From a virus: a stretch of 48,511 nt of DNA. The DNA lies in IMG/VR virus record IMGVR_UViG_3300022752_000111, positions 1-48,511 of that record. One strand, 5' to 3'. The notes beneath the pieces were generated by a model. That model did not search any database. It was not told the origin of the DNA and saw only the letters and a program-made list of their open reading frames with translations. The position numbers were made by a program, and so were the translations under genes. Below are positions 22,662 to 31,102 of this stretch, in pieces. Within the stretch, counting starts at the first letter, position 1. Each line of letters begins with the position of its first letter.

Positions 22662-24916
22662 CTTTAGACTCACAATCACTAAACTTAAACGCAAGACAAA
22701 TCTTAATTAAAAGATTAAGCACAGTACAAGCCCTAGCTTATACTGGGCCACTTGGCGAACTGATAATTGATACTACATTAAAACAAGTTAGAGTTCAAGA
22801 TGGATCAACGCCAGGTGGCGTTCTAATGGTAACGTCTAATAACCTAAGTAATATACAGAGTCAAATAGATAGTCTTAGGAACAATCTTGATCCTGCGTTA
22901 ATTGACAGTTTTACAGAAATAGTTGCTAATGTAAACGCCTTATTAGCAAATAATACCGAATCGAGTTTGGTTAATTCTGGGTTTTATGCTAACTTAACTC
23001 CCACAGGTAATTTAGTTGTTGACGGTGCTATTTTACCCAAGACACATCTAGCACAAGATCTTGGATCTAGTACAATGGCGTGGCGTAGTCTATACTTAAG
23101 CAATGCCACTGCATATTTTGGCAATTCAGCTCTTACTGTCGGTGCAAATGGTTTGACTGTGACCTCGGGCGGCAATATTCTACCAATGGTTGGTAATGTT
23201 AGATTCCCAGATGGAACTGTTCAAAGCACTGCGGTCAATCAAGCCACAGTGGCCAATATATACACTTTGCTGACTGCCAATGTTGCAGCAAATTTAAATG
23301 CGATTCATGGTGATGTAACCAACGCAATCAGCTATTTTGGTGGCATTGTAAGCAATGCAGTTACACCAGTACAAAGCAATGTATCTACATTATTGGCAAC
23401 AAAGGATAGAATAACAAATGGAAGTGCAAATCTAGTTGTCATTGGTGGAGCTAATCCACTTGTAATCTTTCCTGCCATTGCAAGTGGAGCAAATATTCTA
23501 GTACAAGGCAGTAATATATCAGGTTCGGTGGGCAACCTTGCAATTACCTCGGCCAATCATACTGTAATTAACACCGGGGCATTGGGCACCTTACGCACCT
23601 ATACTTTTGGCGATGATGGTAATCTAACATTTCCTGATGGATCCAAACAATCCACAGCATTTGTGGCCTACGTTGATTCTAACGTGGCTGCATATCTACC
23701 AACCTTTAATGGCAATATCAAAGTATCTAATGTAAGATACAGTGATGGATCTTACCTAACATCAAACAAAATCTATACTAAAAATAATCGATTTGATATA
23801 GCATTTGAGTTTATGGCTAGCCCGGCAGTAATGGGCGAAACCATTTCGTTTGACCTTAACGGAATGCGTGTGTCGGGCAATACCGCCGTATTTTCTTACA
23901 AAAATAATGAATATTATGTTTTTGAAGCCGAGTCGTCAAATCAAAGAATTTCATTCTCAAATTCCACTGGATATATAAAATTTGGATCTAGTACAAAGGA
24001 TGGTACAGGAACACAAAACGATATAGAATTGTGGGCCTACGGTGGTAATGACAGCCACGGCAATGTTTACATTAGTGCTGGTAGTAGTCCCACTAACCGA
24101 CGCTGGACGTTCAACAGTTTTGGAAAACTTATATTTCCGGATGGTACCATTCAAAGCTCTGCCTATGGCGGTACTACCTGGCAACAGGTTGATCTTACAG
24201 TATCAAGTCCTGTCAGTGCTCTTTATTTAACTGCTGCATCAACAGAATATATCTATGTTACTACCAGCAATGAATCTAGGAATATTAGATTACCTGACGC
24301 AACAACATTGACTGTTGGTCGTAGGTTTGTTGTTAGAAATAGTGGTAATGCTGGACTACCTGTACAAAACAGTGCTGGCACTGCCTTTAATTTCAGCATA
24401 TACCAAAACCAAACTGTGATAGCTACAGTAGCAAATGTGTCTGTAAATTCAACTTCAAGTTGGATGTTAGATGTCACAGGCTCAGCTTTGACTGGGTCCG
24501 GTGCTCATGTAATGGCATTTGCACCAACTCTAACCAGTCCCGTGCTATCTGGTATCAGCAAGATCGGTGGCGTGCATGAAACATTTTCAAGTTTGATTAA
24601 CGCCACAGGTACAGTCAATCATGATTGCTCTAACACATCTACATTCCGTCATGTCACTCCGGCAGCTAATTGGACAGCAAATTTTACCAATCTGTATATG
24701 CAGGGTGGTTATAATACTACTCTCAGCATAGTAATTGAGCAAGGTAGCACAGCCTACTATCCAGATTCACTACAAATACAAGGTGTTGGTCAAACAATTA
24801 ATTGGCAGGGTAATATAGCTCCTACTCCTACACCAAATAGAATAGATGTTGTGAATTTTACTGTATTATACAATTCTGGAACTTATACGGTGTTAGGGCG
24901 ACTGACAGGATTTTAA
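22658..24916 (+). CDS. Tail-fibre protein with FPDGTxQST repeats, 752 aa
   Basis: The N-terminal 60 residues are the fibre-attachment type (GELIIDTTLKQVRVQDGST). Repeats of the form FPDGTVQSTA occur at least four times (also FPDGSKQSTA, FPDGTIQSSA), a motif common in long phage tail fibres. The C-terminal part is a large beta-rich domain likely to bind receptors. The protein is Gly/Asn/Thr-rich and lacks signal peptide or membrane helix. It is the distal part of the tail apparatus, expressed late. Confidence 0.8.
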   Translation: MTLDSQSLNLNARQILIKRLSTVQALAYTGPLGELIIDTTLKQVRVQDGSTPGGVLMVTSNNLSNIQSQIDSLRNNLDPALIDSFTEIVANVNALLANNTESSLVNSGFYANLTPTGNLVVDGAILPKTHLAQDLGSSTMAWRSLYLSNATAYFGNSALTVGANGLTVTSGGNILPMVGNVRFPDGTVQSTAVNQATVANIYTLLTANVAANLNAIHGDVTNAISYFGGIVSNAVTPVQSNVSTLLATKDRITNGSANLVVIGGANPLVIFPAIASGANILVQGSNISGSVGNLAITSANHTVINTGALGTLRTYTFGDDGNLTFPDGSKQSTAFVAYVDSNVAAYLPTFNGNIKVSNVRYSDGSYLTSNKIYTKNNRFDIAFEFMASPAVMGETISFDLNGMRVSGNTAVFSYKNNEYYVFEAESSNQRISFSNSTGYIKFGSSTKDGTGTQNDIELWAYGGNDSHGNVYISAGSSPTNRRWTFNSFGKLIFPDGTIQSSAYGGTTWQQVDLTVSSPVSALYLTAASTEYIYVTTSNESRNIRLPDATTLTVGRRFVVRNSGNAGLPVQNSAGTAFNFSIYQNQTVIATVANVSVNSTSSWMLDVTGSALTGSGAHVMAFAPTLTSPVLSGISKIGGVHETFSSLINATGTVNHDCSNTSTFRHVTPAANWTANFTNLYMQGGYNTTLSIVIEQGSTAYYPDSLQIQGVGQTINWQGNIAPTPTPNRIDVVNFTVLYNSGTYTVLGRLTGF

Positions 24917-25018
24917 TATAAACGTAAGATTTCTAGATAATTAGGGAGAAGGAGCAATAGTTCCCGTAGTAATTACATATCTATAAAGTCAAAATATTTA
25001 TTTTGATGGTTTAAAGCA
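24917..25018 (+). other. Intergenic region with inverted repeat before the primase
   Basis: No ORF is seen. It holds an 18-nt palindrome TCAAAATA-TT-TATTTTGA (24989-25006), which could be an operator or a weak terminator after the tail-fibre gene, and a purine-rich GGGAGAAGGAG. Confidence 0.4.
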
Positions 25019-25047
25019 TTGATTTTCGCTTAAATAACATCTATAAT
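25019..25047 (+). promoter_or_regulatory. Sigma70-like promoter TTGATT-17-TATAAT
   Basis: TTGATT (25019-25024), 17-bp spacer, TATAAT (25042-25047). The ATG at 25055 is seven nt after the -10 with only AATAAAG between, so the transcript is probably leaderless or nearly so. Confidence 0.7.
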
Positions 25048-25054
25048 AATAAAG

Positions 25055-26029
25055 ATGTTGACTGTTGTTCAAGACACTGTATTACAATACCTGCCTGGTC
25101 GTCGTCGTACCAGTCCTGGTGGGTGGACGAGTTTCAACGCACCATGTTGTCAACATCGTGGACACAAATCTGATACTCGTGGTCGTGGAGGCATAATTAC
25201 TAATCCAGATGGCACAGTTATCTATCATTGCTTTAACTGCGGATTCAAAACTGGATACAGACCCGGCAGTCATTTAGGATACAAATTTCGAAAACTGTTA
25301 TCTTGGCTAGGTGCCGATGAAAACACCATACGACGTTTGGTCATTGAAGCAGTTAGAGTTAAGGAGTTAGTTGGTGTTGCCGACACTGAGCCCGAAGTTG
25401 AAGTTCAATACACCCCAAGAGTGTTGCCCAATGATGTTAGATTAATTGACGAAGATCCACAGGCCATGGCCTATTGTCAAGCAAGGAAAATTGACTTAGA
25501 TCAATATCCTTTGCTAGTGAGCAGGCGAACCGAACACAATCTCAATCGTCGTATTATTATACCGTTTACTTGGCAGAACGAGTTAATCGGTTACACTGCT
25601 CGCACTTGGGACCCACTAATTAAACCAAAGTATTATAGTCAATATGATGCTAATTATGTTTATAACATTGATCGCCAACAACCAGATTCAAAGTTTGTGA
25701 TTGTAGTAGAAGGACCCGTTGATGCCATGAGTATAGACGGTGTGGCAGTGCTTGGTAACGAATGTTCCGAAGTGCAAGCTGACATTATAGATAGCCTTGT
25801 AAGAGAGGTTATCGTAGTCCCTGACGGTGACCGTTCTGGCACGAAGTTGATTGACAATGCCATAGAATATGGCTGGACTGTTAGTTTTCCAGTATGGCAT
25901 GAAACTTCGAAAGATGTTAATGAAGCAGTTATAAAGTATGGCAAATTATTTGTGCTTAAATCTATACTAGATGCACGAGAAACCGGAAGATTAAAAATAG
26001 AACTCAAACGAAAGCGACTATATAGTTAA
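25055..26029 (+). CDS. DNA primase (gp61-type), 324 aa
   Basis: The N-terminus has the primase zinc-binding set: C31/C32 with a His at 34 or 37, then C59-x2-C62 (YHCFNCGF). The Toprim domain follows with E219-G-P-V-D223 and VPDGD (D257, D259), the two-metal site of primases. T4 gp61 makes pentaribonucleotide primers and couples to the gp41 helicase, whose gene is 1 nt downstream. Shorter than bacterial DnaG, as expected for phage. Confidence 0.9.
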   Translation: MLTVVQDTVLQYLPGRRRTSPGGWTSFNAPCCQHRGHKSDTRGRGGIITNPDGTVIYHCFNCGFKTGYRPGSHLGYKFRKLLSWLGADENTIRRLVIEAVRVKELVGVADTEPEVEVQYTPRVLPNDVRLIDEDPQAMAYCQARKIDLDQYPLLVSRRTEHNLNRRIIIPFTWQNELIGYTARTWDPLIKPKYYSQYDANYVYNIDRQQPDSKFVIVVEGPVDAMSIDGVAVLGNECSEVQADIIDSLVREVIVVPDGDRSGTKLIDNAIEYGWTVSFPVWHETSKDVNEAVIKYGKLFVLKSILDARETGRLKIELKRKRLYS

Positions 26030-26030
26030 C

Positions 26031-27440
26031 ATGAAAGATTACTCGGTAGATTTACAAAAACTATTTTTGGAGATCATGCTCACTGACGCACAGAGTTTCG
26101 TGCGAGTGCAGAACATCTATAACAGTGATAACTTTGATCGCAGTTTACGTGAAGCCGCAAAGTTTATCTACGAACACGCAGACCGTCACAAAATTTTGCC
26201 CACACAAGAACAAGTTGTTGCTGTTAGTGGCGTGGAGGTACGTGCAGTACCGAATTTAGATGAAGGGCATTTGTCGTGGTTTCTAGAGGAGTTTGAAAGT
26301 TTTACTAAGAAACAAGAATTAGAACGTGCTATCCTTAAAGCCGCAGACTTGATCGAAAAGGGTGAATTTAATCCAGTTGAGAAATTAATCAAAGACGCAG
26401 TGCAGATCAGTTTACAGCGTGACTTAGGCACAGACTACTTTGAGAATCCCAGAGAACGATTGCTTGAACTTAAATCTAATAACGGACAACTTAGCACAGG
26501 TTGGCCTAATTTGGATAGGATCTTGTACGGCGGGTTTAATCGTGGTGAACTACAGATCTTCGCTGGTGGGTCAGGCTCGGGCAAGAGCTTGGTCATGCAG
26601 AATTTATCTGTGAATTGGATGTTAGCTGGCCTAAATGGTCTTTATATCACACTAGAACTCAGTGAAGGCTTGTGTAGTATGCGTATCGATAGTATGGTTA
26701 CAGATACTAGCAGCAAAGAAATATTCAAAGACATTGACAATGTTGACATGAAACTACGTATTGTGGGTAAAAAAGCCGGACATTTCCAAGTCAAGTACAT
26801 GCCGGCACAGAGCAATGTCAACGACATACGTAGTTATGTCAAAGAGTTACAGATCCAGACTGGGCGCCGGATTGATTTCTTGTGCATTGATTACTTAGAC
26901 TTGATCATGCCAGTATCGGCCAAAGTATCCCCCAATGACTTGTTTGTTAAAGACAAGTATGTCAGTGAAGAACTACGTAATTTGGCCAAAGAACTCAACG
27001 TACTATTTGTTACAGCATCGCAGTTGAATAGATCTGCTGTAGAAGAAGTAGAGTTTGATCATAGTCATATTGCCGGTGGTATTAGTAAGATTAACACAGC
27101 GGATAATGTGTTTGGTATCTTTACTTCAAGAGCCATGCGTGAACGTGGCAAGTATCAGATACAGGCAATGAAAACACGTTCGAGCTCGGGTGTAGGACAA
27201 AAGGTTGAGTTAGAGTTTGATATTGAAACTCTAAGGATTAGAGACTTGGCCGAAAATAATGACGATTACGGTAAATTTAAAAAACAATCCACTACTATCT
27301 ATGATCAAATTAAGGCCAAGAGCGAGGTTAATACTAATTCTTCGGCTCCGGCAGATTCGCCTGGTAAGGTCACAGCCAGCGTAGATTCATCTAAACTAAA
27401 AGAAATGTTAGCCGGGCTTAAATCAACTAAGTCAGTATAA
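26031..27440 (+). CDS. Replicative DNA helicase (gp41/DnaB-type), 469 aa
   Basis: Walker A GGSGSGKS is at about residues 179-186. Walker B is LCIDYLDLI, followed by VTASQLNRSA and a helicase arginine-rich region (RSSSGVGQKVELEF). These mark the DnaB-like RecA fold. N-terminal ~150 residues form the helical domain that binds primase. With the primase upstream it would form the phage primosome. The C-terminal ~60 residues are low complexity and basic/acidic, probably flexible. Confidence 0.92.
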   Translation: MKDYSVDLQKLFLEIMLTDAQSFVRVQNIYNSDNFDRSLREAAKFIYEHADRHKILPTQEQVVAVSGVEVRAVPNLDEGHLSWFLEEFESFTKKQELERAILKAADLIEKGEFNPVEKLIKDAVQISLQRDLGTDYFENPRERLLELKSNNGQLSTGWPNLDRILYGGFNRGELQIFAGGSGSGKSLVMQNLSVNWMLAGLNGLYITLELSEGLCSMRIDSMVTDTSSKEIFKDIDNVDMKLRIVGKKAGHFQVKYMPAQSNVNDIRSYVKELQIQTGRRIDFLCIDYLDLIMPVSAKVSPNDLFVKDKYVSEELRNLAKELNVLFVTASQLNRSAVEEVEFDHSHIAGGISKINTADNVFGIFTSRAMRERGKYQIQAMKTRSSSGVGQKVELEFDIETLRIRDLAENNDDYGKFKKQSTTIYDQIKAKSEVNTNSSAPADSPGKVTASVDSSKLKEMLAGLKSTKSV

Positions 27441-27452
27441 TACCTTAATCCC

Positions 27453-27460
27453 AATAAATA
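27453..27460 (+). promoter_or_regulatory. Candidate late-type promoter element (AATAAATA)
   Basis: AATAAATA follows the helicase stop and precedes a GGGGGA RBS and TTG start at 27480. It is a weak match to the T4 late consensus in an A/T-rich context. Confidence 0.25.
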
Positions 27461-27479
27461 AATTTATCCGGGGGATATT

Positions 27480-27722
27480 TTGCAAAAGCGTACTCGTAGT
27501 TTATTAGCTGAACTTGATTCGATTCGTCTACAACGTGATCGTGAAAGTTTTGTGGAAAGTCGTGCCACCAATGTCATACAAGGTGCCATTAATCTTCTTC
27601 ATTATATTCGTGAGAACTATGATCCCGAAACCGCTAATGAATTAGAGCGTAGATTAGTAAATAGTATTAGAAGCGGCGATACCAGTAAATTCGCCCGCGG
27701 AATAAGGAAGATAAAGGAATAA
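27480..27722 (+). CDS. Small helical phage protein, 80 aa
   Basis: TTG start at 27480 with a strong RBS (CCGGGGGATATTTTG). The product is fully helical and basic at both ends with no cysteine or membrane segment. The next gene starts 2 nt after its stop. It might be a small nucleic-acid-binding or assembly protein. Function unknown. Confidence 0.65.
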   Translation: MQKRTRSLLAELDSIRLQRDRESFVESRATNVIQGAINLLHYIRENYDPETANELERRLVNSIRSGDTSKFARGIRKIKE

Positions 27723-27724
27723 TT

Positions 27725-28018
27725 ATGAGCGGCCAGTTGTTGAGAAAGTACATGGATATTATAAACGAACAAGCAATTGCACCACAACCAGGCGAATCTG
27801 AGCCCGCTGCACCAGTAACAGTTAACCGACAGGCCGGTACGCTTGAATATCAAGGTCGAGAGTACACGATAGCAAGAATCACTCCCAATGGCCCTCAGCC
27901 AAGAATACCTCCAGGTGGTGTTAGGACAAAGGTAGCCTGTGCTGACATGGGTTTTAGATGCTTAGGTACATTTAATGTTGTGATATTTGGTGATACTGCT
28001 TATGTCTACACCCGGTAA
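27725..28018 (+). CDS. Small virion-type protein, 97 aa
   Basis: The product begins with a helical stretch MSGQLLRKYMDII, then an Ala/Pro/Glu-rich linker, then a beta-rich domain (TLEYQGREYTIAR, GTFNVVIFGDTAYVY). The helical N-terminal peptide and linker are reminiscent of phage internal or prohead proteins with cleavable leader peptides, but I cannot show cleavage. It is followed by a late promoter. Confidence 0.55.
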   Translation: MSGQLLRKYMDIINEQAIAPQPGESEPAAPVTVNRQAGTLEYQGREYTIARITPNGPQPRIPPGGVRTKVACADMGFRCLGTFNVVIFGDTAYVYTR

Positions 28019-28031
28019 ATTAGCCAACTTG

Positions 28032-28039
28032 TATAAATA
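28032..28039 (+). promoter_or_regulatory. T4-type late promoter (TATAAATA)
   Basis: A perfect TATAAATA followed by a 5' leader with a GNRA hairpin (ACGC-GAAA-GCGT, 28047-28058) and an AGAGGAAAA RBS. It is well placed to drive the abundant-looking structural gene at 28082. Confidence 0.65.
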
Positions 28040-28081
28040 AAAATATACGCGAAAGCGTTTATAATTTAAGAGGAAAATAAA

Positions 28082-28450
28082 ATGGCCGTATTTGAAAGAA
28101 ATCCAAATGCACCAGCTGGTAAAAGCGGTGTACAAGCAGGCGAATTCGTAGGTCGTGATCTACAAATGGTTACATTTGTAGGTAGTGGTGCTCTTGGTAG
28201 CACCGGCTATGATAGCCATTTAGAGCGCATCGTTCGCTCAGCACAAATGTATGGTACAGTTACCATCGTTGGTGTTGTTAACAGTGCAACAGTTACACTA
28301 GTTATGGAAGGCCTAAGCAACATTGCTACAACTGCTGCTCTCAGCACAGCAGCTAATGCTGCTCTAGCAGGTCATGGAACTGCACGTACAATCAGCAGTG
28401 TTACAATTGCTGAAAGCGTGAATGGCAATGCTTTTGGCGCTGCTGTTTAA
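28082..28450 (+). CDS. Putative virion structural protein, first of a paralogue pair, 122 aa
   Basis: Ala/Gly/Val-rich, beta-type protein starting MAVFERNP. The internal segment AGEFVGRDLQMVTFVGSGA and the end LSNIATTAALSTAANAAL are shared in type with the gene at 28514, so the two are paralogues. It has its own late promoter and a strong terminator, suggesting high monocistronic expression of a virion or decoration protein. No catalytic residues. Confidence 0.7.
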   Translation: MAVFERNPNAPAGKSGVQAGEFVGRDLQMVTFVGSGALGSTGYDSHLERIVRSAQMYGTVTIVGVVNSATVTLVMEGLSNIATTAALSTAANAALAGHGTARTISSVTIAESVNGNAFGAAV

Positions 28451-28470
28451 TTAGTCAACAACTAATTACA

Positions 28471-28493
28471 AGCCCGCTTAACGCGGGCTTTTT
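28471..28493 (+). terminator. Rho-independent terminator between paralogues
   Basis: AGCCCGC-TTAAC-GCGGGCT followed by five T. It isolates the first paralogue from the second. Confidence 0.9.
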
Positions 28494-28513
28494 AATATAT
28501 AAAGGAATACAAA

Positions 28514-28891
28514 ATGGCTGTAGTAGCAAGAACAAGAGGGAACGAATCCGGAATCAGCGGGGAGTTCTTTGGGCGTGACATTCAGTTTCTTAAAGTTACT
28601 GTGTCTGGTGCAGGCAAAGCAGCATTCGCTACAGTAACTGGTCCGAACTGTGCTCTAGCCGCGATTGTGAATGGCGTTCAAAATTATGGCACAGTTAGTA
28701 TCGTAGGATCTCCCAGTGGGGATGATGCTGTAATCGCTGTAGAAGGCCTTAGTAGTTTAGGTACAGCCTCTAATTTATCATTGGCTGCTAACGCTGCACT
28801 AGTGTCAGCGGGATTTACTTCTGGTACAGCAATAACTGCTACATTTGTTGTATACGATAAGATTAGTGGTACAACTTTTGCAGCAAGTTAA
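28514..28891 (+). CDS. Putative virion structural protein, second of the paralogue pair, 125 aa
   Basis: Starts MAVVARTRGNES and contains SGEFFGRDIQFLKVTV, matching the AGEFVGRDLQMVTF segment of the preceding protein, and the same SLAANAAL-type helical end. It sits between two terminators. The likely role is a head or tail surface protein, as inferred for its paralogue. Confidence 0.7.
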   Translation: MAVVARTRGNESGISGEFFGRDIQFLKVTVSGAGKAAFATVTGPNCALAAIVNGVQNYGTVSIVGSPSGDDAVIAVEGLSSLGTASNLSLAANAALVSAGFTSGTAITATFVVYDKISGTTFAAS

Positions 28892-28902
28892 AAGTAATGC
28901 TT

Positions 28903-28927
28903 AAAAGCCCGCTTAGGCGGGCTTTTT
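28903..28927 (+). terminator. Rho-independent terminator
   Basis: AAAAGCCCGC-TTAG-GCGGGCTTTT gives a 10-bp stem followed by a U-run. It closes the second paralogue gene. Confidence 0.9.
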
Positions 28928-28950
28928 CATTTATAAATTTATATGATAGG

Positions 28951-28958
28951 ATTAAATA
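28951..28958 (+). promoter_or_regulatory. Candidate late promoter (ATTAAATA), leaderless start
   Basis: ATTAAATA is followed by six nt and then the ATG at 28965, giving a transcript start at or next to the initiation codon. No RBS is present. It follows the terminator directly. Confidence 0.35.
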
Positions 28959-28964
28959 TACTTA

Positions 28965-29270
28965 ATGGCCGACGTTAGTCTAGGCCTATCTCTTACTGGA
29001 GTATTAAATACTATGACATCGTCCGACATTGAAAAAGAAAATTTGGAGGCTCATGTGGAACTTTGTGCAGAGCGATATAAGCAATTAAATCTCAAGTTAG
29101 ATACTATGAACATAAAAGTATCTTCAATGGAATCGATGATAACAGACATACGTTCATCTTTAGCAGAGGCTAATGATAAACATAATAGACAACTAATCAC
29201 AATAGGATCCGGTTTAATACTGACTTTAATAGGTGCAATTGTAACGTTATTGGTAGCAATAAAGCACTAA
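28965..29270 (+). CDS. Coiled-coil membrane protein (XhlA/holin-like topology), 101 aa
   Basis: Residues ~15-70 are charged heptad-like helices (KENLEAHVELCAERYKQ, DTMNIKVSSMESMI) and residues ~78-98 form one C-terminal transmembrane helix (TIGSGLILTLIGAIVTLLVA). This layout resembles XhlA-type or spanin-accessory proteins. It may be a lysis accessory or an inner-membrane protein; the function is inferred from topology. Confidence 0.6.
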   Translation: MADVSLGLSLTGVLNTMTSSDIEKENLEAHVELCAERYKQLNLKLDTMNIKVSSMESMITDIRSSLAEANDKHNRQLITIGSGLILTLIGAIVTLLVAIKH

Positions 29271-29274
29271 TATC

Positions 29275-29487
29275 ATGCGAATAGTTGAAATTCTTAATGG
29301 TATTAAATTACCGATAACTAATGAAGAAGCCGATTTATTGGACAAGTATGATAAATTCGGCGTATTACTCAAAGCTAGTTTAAATGAACGTGAGCAAGTC
29401 ATAGCCAATCAATTAGTCAATAAGAGTGTATTTTATAGAAGACATCAAGATGGAAGAATCGAGTACCGACGTCAAGCAAGCGGTTGA
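29275..29487 (+). CDS. Small phage protein, 70 aa
   Basis: Starts at ATG 29275 just after the coiled-coil membrane gene. It is helical with a basic end (FYRRHQDGRIEYRRQ). It overlaps the next gene by about 38 nt. No motif. Confidence 0.55.
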   Translation: MRIVEILNGIKLPITNEEADLLDKYDKFGVLLKASLNEREQVIANQLVNKSVFYRRHQDGRIEYRRQASG

Positions 29488-29962
29488 TGCTGCAATCAAA
29501 GAAGCTGTAAGTCAAGTACGCAAATTTACTAAAACACAATTAAAAAATTTAATCAGAGCACCAGACAATAAAAAGCCCTTAATAATACCAATAGGGCAAG
29601 ATGGATACGTGATAGGAAACTATGCTATAAAAATCTACAAGAACTATTGGTATGTTAAGTATTTTTACGATGATCGTGAAATAGTATTTGCCAATAGGCA
29701 AGCAGCATTATTTTATGCACTCAGCCAAAACAAAAGACGATACGCACTAGCCGACAGTATCTTGCAATATGACCAAGATATCGAAAGATTAGAAATCGAA
29801 AGTAATTTGTTCCAGTTACTACTTTCAAAAGCTAAAAAAAACAAAAACCAATCATCGGCAGCTATCTATTCCAGTAGGCTTGTCGAAGTTAAACATTTGT
29901 TAAATATAAAAAGAAATCTATTAGCAAAAAGTTTAAAAACGGCTAAATATTATTATCTTTAG
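29450..29962 (+). CDS. Helical phage protein, 170 aa
   Basis: I use the ATG at 29450; the GTG at 29426 is an alternative. The N-terminus is a charged helix (MEESSTDVKQAVDAAIKEAV), followed by a beta-type IIPIGQDGYVIGNYAIKIY domain and a basic helical C-terminus. It lies in the structural cluster before the prohead-core-like gene. Function unknown. Confidence 0.55.
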   Translation: MEESSTDVKQAVDAAIKEAVSQVRKFTKTQLKNLIRAPDNKKPLIIPIGQDGYVIGNYAIKIYKNYWYVKYFYDDREIVFANRQAALFYALSQNKRRYALADSILQYDQDIERLEIESNLFQLLLSKAKKNKNQSSAAIYSSRLVEVKHLLNIKRNLLAKSLKTAKYYYL

Positions 29963-29973
29963 GAACTCTTAAA

Positions 29974-30678
29974 ATGAACCTTAACCAAATTGCACCTGGT
30001 CCGACCAGTAGTAGAATGAATAACTTATTACAAAGTCGCTTTGGGTTTAAACTTGATTATAGTCGTATGACATATGGCAAAGCTCAGGCTCTTAACCAAT
30101 TAGTAAGCGAAAACATTGCACGTATTCGTCGTAGCTATGGCGTACACACTGCTGAAAAGAATCCCAAGTATATGGAACTTCTCATGGTGCGTGAAAGTCT
30201 AGGACGCTGGATGAGCGAACACCAGCACCTAATGGAAGGTGAAATTGGTAAGAGTGAAGCTATTCTCGCTGCTAAAGATATGGTCGATAGCATACAAGAT
30301 ATGGTTGAGCGTGTTAGCAAAATGCAAGTTGAACAGTTACCTGCTTTGATTGACACAATCCGTGATCAGATTGGTATGAGCGAAGCTGATGCGTTCAAAC
30401 AAAGCATGGGCGACCTATTAACTAATATCAGTCAAGCTCTAGGTGAGGCTCGTGAAACAGCTGATACCAGTGCTCGTGCTCTTGCTGGTGAAGAAGGCGC
30501 TAGTATGATTCCAACAGGTATGCCTGGTGCCGAGCCTATGGCTGCTGAACCAATGCCTGGTGCACCTGCTGCTGGTGAACCCAGCGACATGGACATGGAT
30601 CTAGCTGGTGGTGATGAATTTGGTGCAACTGATGCCGCTGCTGGTGGTGATGAAGAAGTAGGTAGAGCCAAACGTTAA
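29974..30678 (+). CDS. Prohead core/scaffold-like protein, 234 aa
   Basis: Long helices (SIQDMVERVSKMQVEQLPAL, AIL-A-KDMVD) precede a C-terminal, Pro/Ala/Gly/Met-rich low-complexity tail with Asp-rich runs (PSDMDMDLAGGDEFG). The pattern matches cyanophage-type structural or prohead-core proteins near head genes. It ends with its stop overlapping the next ATG (TAATG). Assignment to a particular core protein is tentative. Confidence 0.6.
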   Translation: MNLNQIAPGPTSSRMNNLLQSRFGFKLDYSRMTYGKAQALNQLVSENIARIRRSYGVHTAEKNPKYMELLMVRESLGRWMSEHQHLMEGEIGKSEAILAAKDMVDSIQDMVERVSKMQVEQLPALIDTIRDQIGMSEADAFKQSMGDLLTNISQALGEARETADTSARALAGEEGASMIPTGMPGAEPMAAEPMPGAPAAGEPSDMDMDLAGGDEFGATDAAAGGDEEVGRAKR

Positions 30679-31067
30679 TGCGAGCACGTGAGTTCATGGT
30701 TGAGGGCGACAACAGCAGTCCCTCAACCAATAATCTTGTTACTACCTTAAATAATCTTCGTAGTAAAACTGACCAAGTTCGTTTAGACAGCTTAGTCAAT
30801 ATGGTTCGTCGTCAACCGGGTTCAGAAATGTTTAACATAGATATATTGATGACCTCCATGAAAGAAGATCCAATAGTCCAAAATCTAGTTCAAGAGATCA
30901 AGCCTGATGACACTGGTGTAAAATATGTTTATCTTAAGCAACTGACCAGTGATGATGACACCGACAATCTAGTCACTACCCCGCCTGACACAGCCACTGG
31001 TGGCAGACCTAATCCAGAAAAAACTGTGGCTACTATGGCAAAAAGAGCAGCTTTAAGCAGAACTTAA
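30678..31067 (+). CDS. Small structural-cluster protein, 129 aa
   Basis: Starts MRAREFMVEGDNS, an Arg/Met-rich N-terminal peptide common in proteins of T4-like virion cores. The rest is Asp/Thr-rich and flexible. It abuts the prohead-core-like gene. No catalytic motif. Confidence 0.55.
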   Translation: MRAREFMVEGDNSSPSTNNLVTTLNNLRSKTDQVRLDSLVNMVRRQPGSEMFNIDILMTSMKEDPIVQNLVQEIKPDDTGVKYVYLKQLTSDDDTDNLVTTPPDTATGGRPNPEKTVATMAKRAALSRT

Positions 31068-31096
31068 TTGCTTTTTCGCTGCTAGGCCTGTATAAT
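31068..31096 (+). promoter_or_regulatory. Sigma70-like promoter TTGCTT-17-TATAAT, leaderless start
   Basis: TTGCTT (31068-31073) directly follows the stop of the preceding gene. TATAAT (31091-31096) comes after a 17-bp spacer, with a TG two nt before. ATG at 31103 is six nt after the -10 (CCTAGT). Confidence 0.75.
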
Positions 31097-31102
31097 CCTA
31101 GT

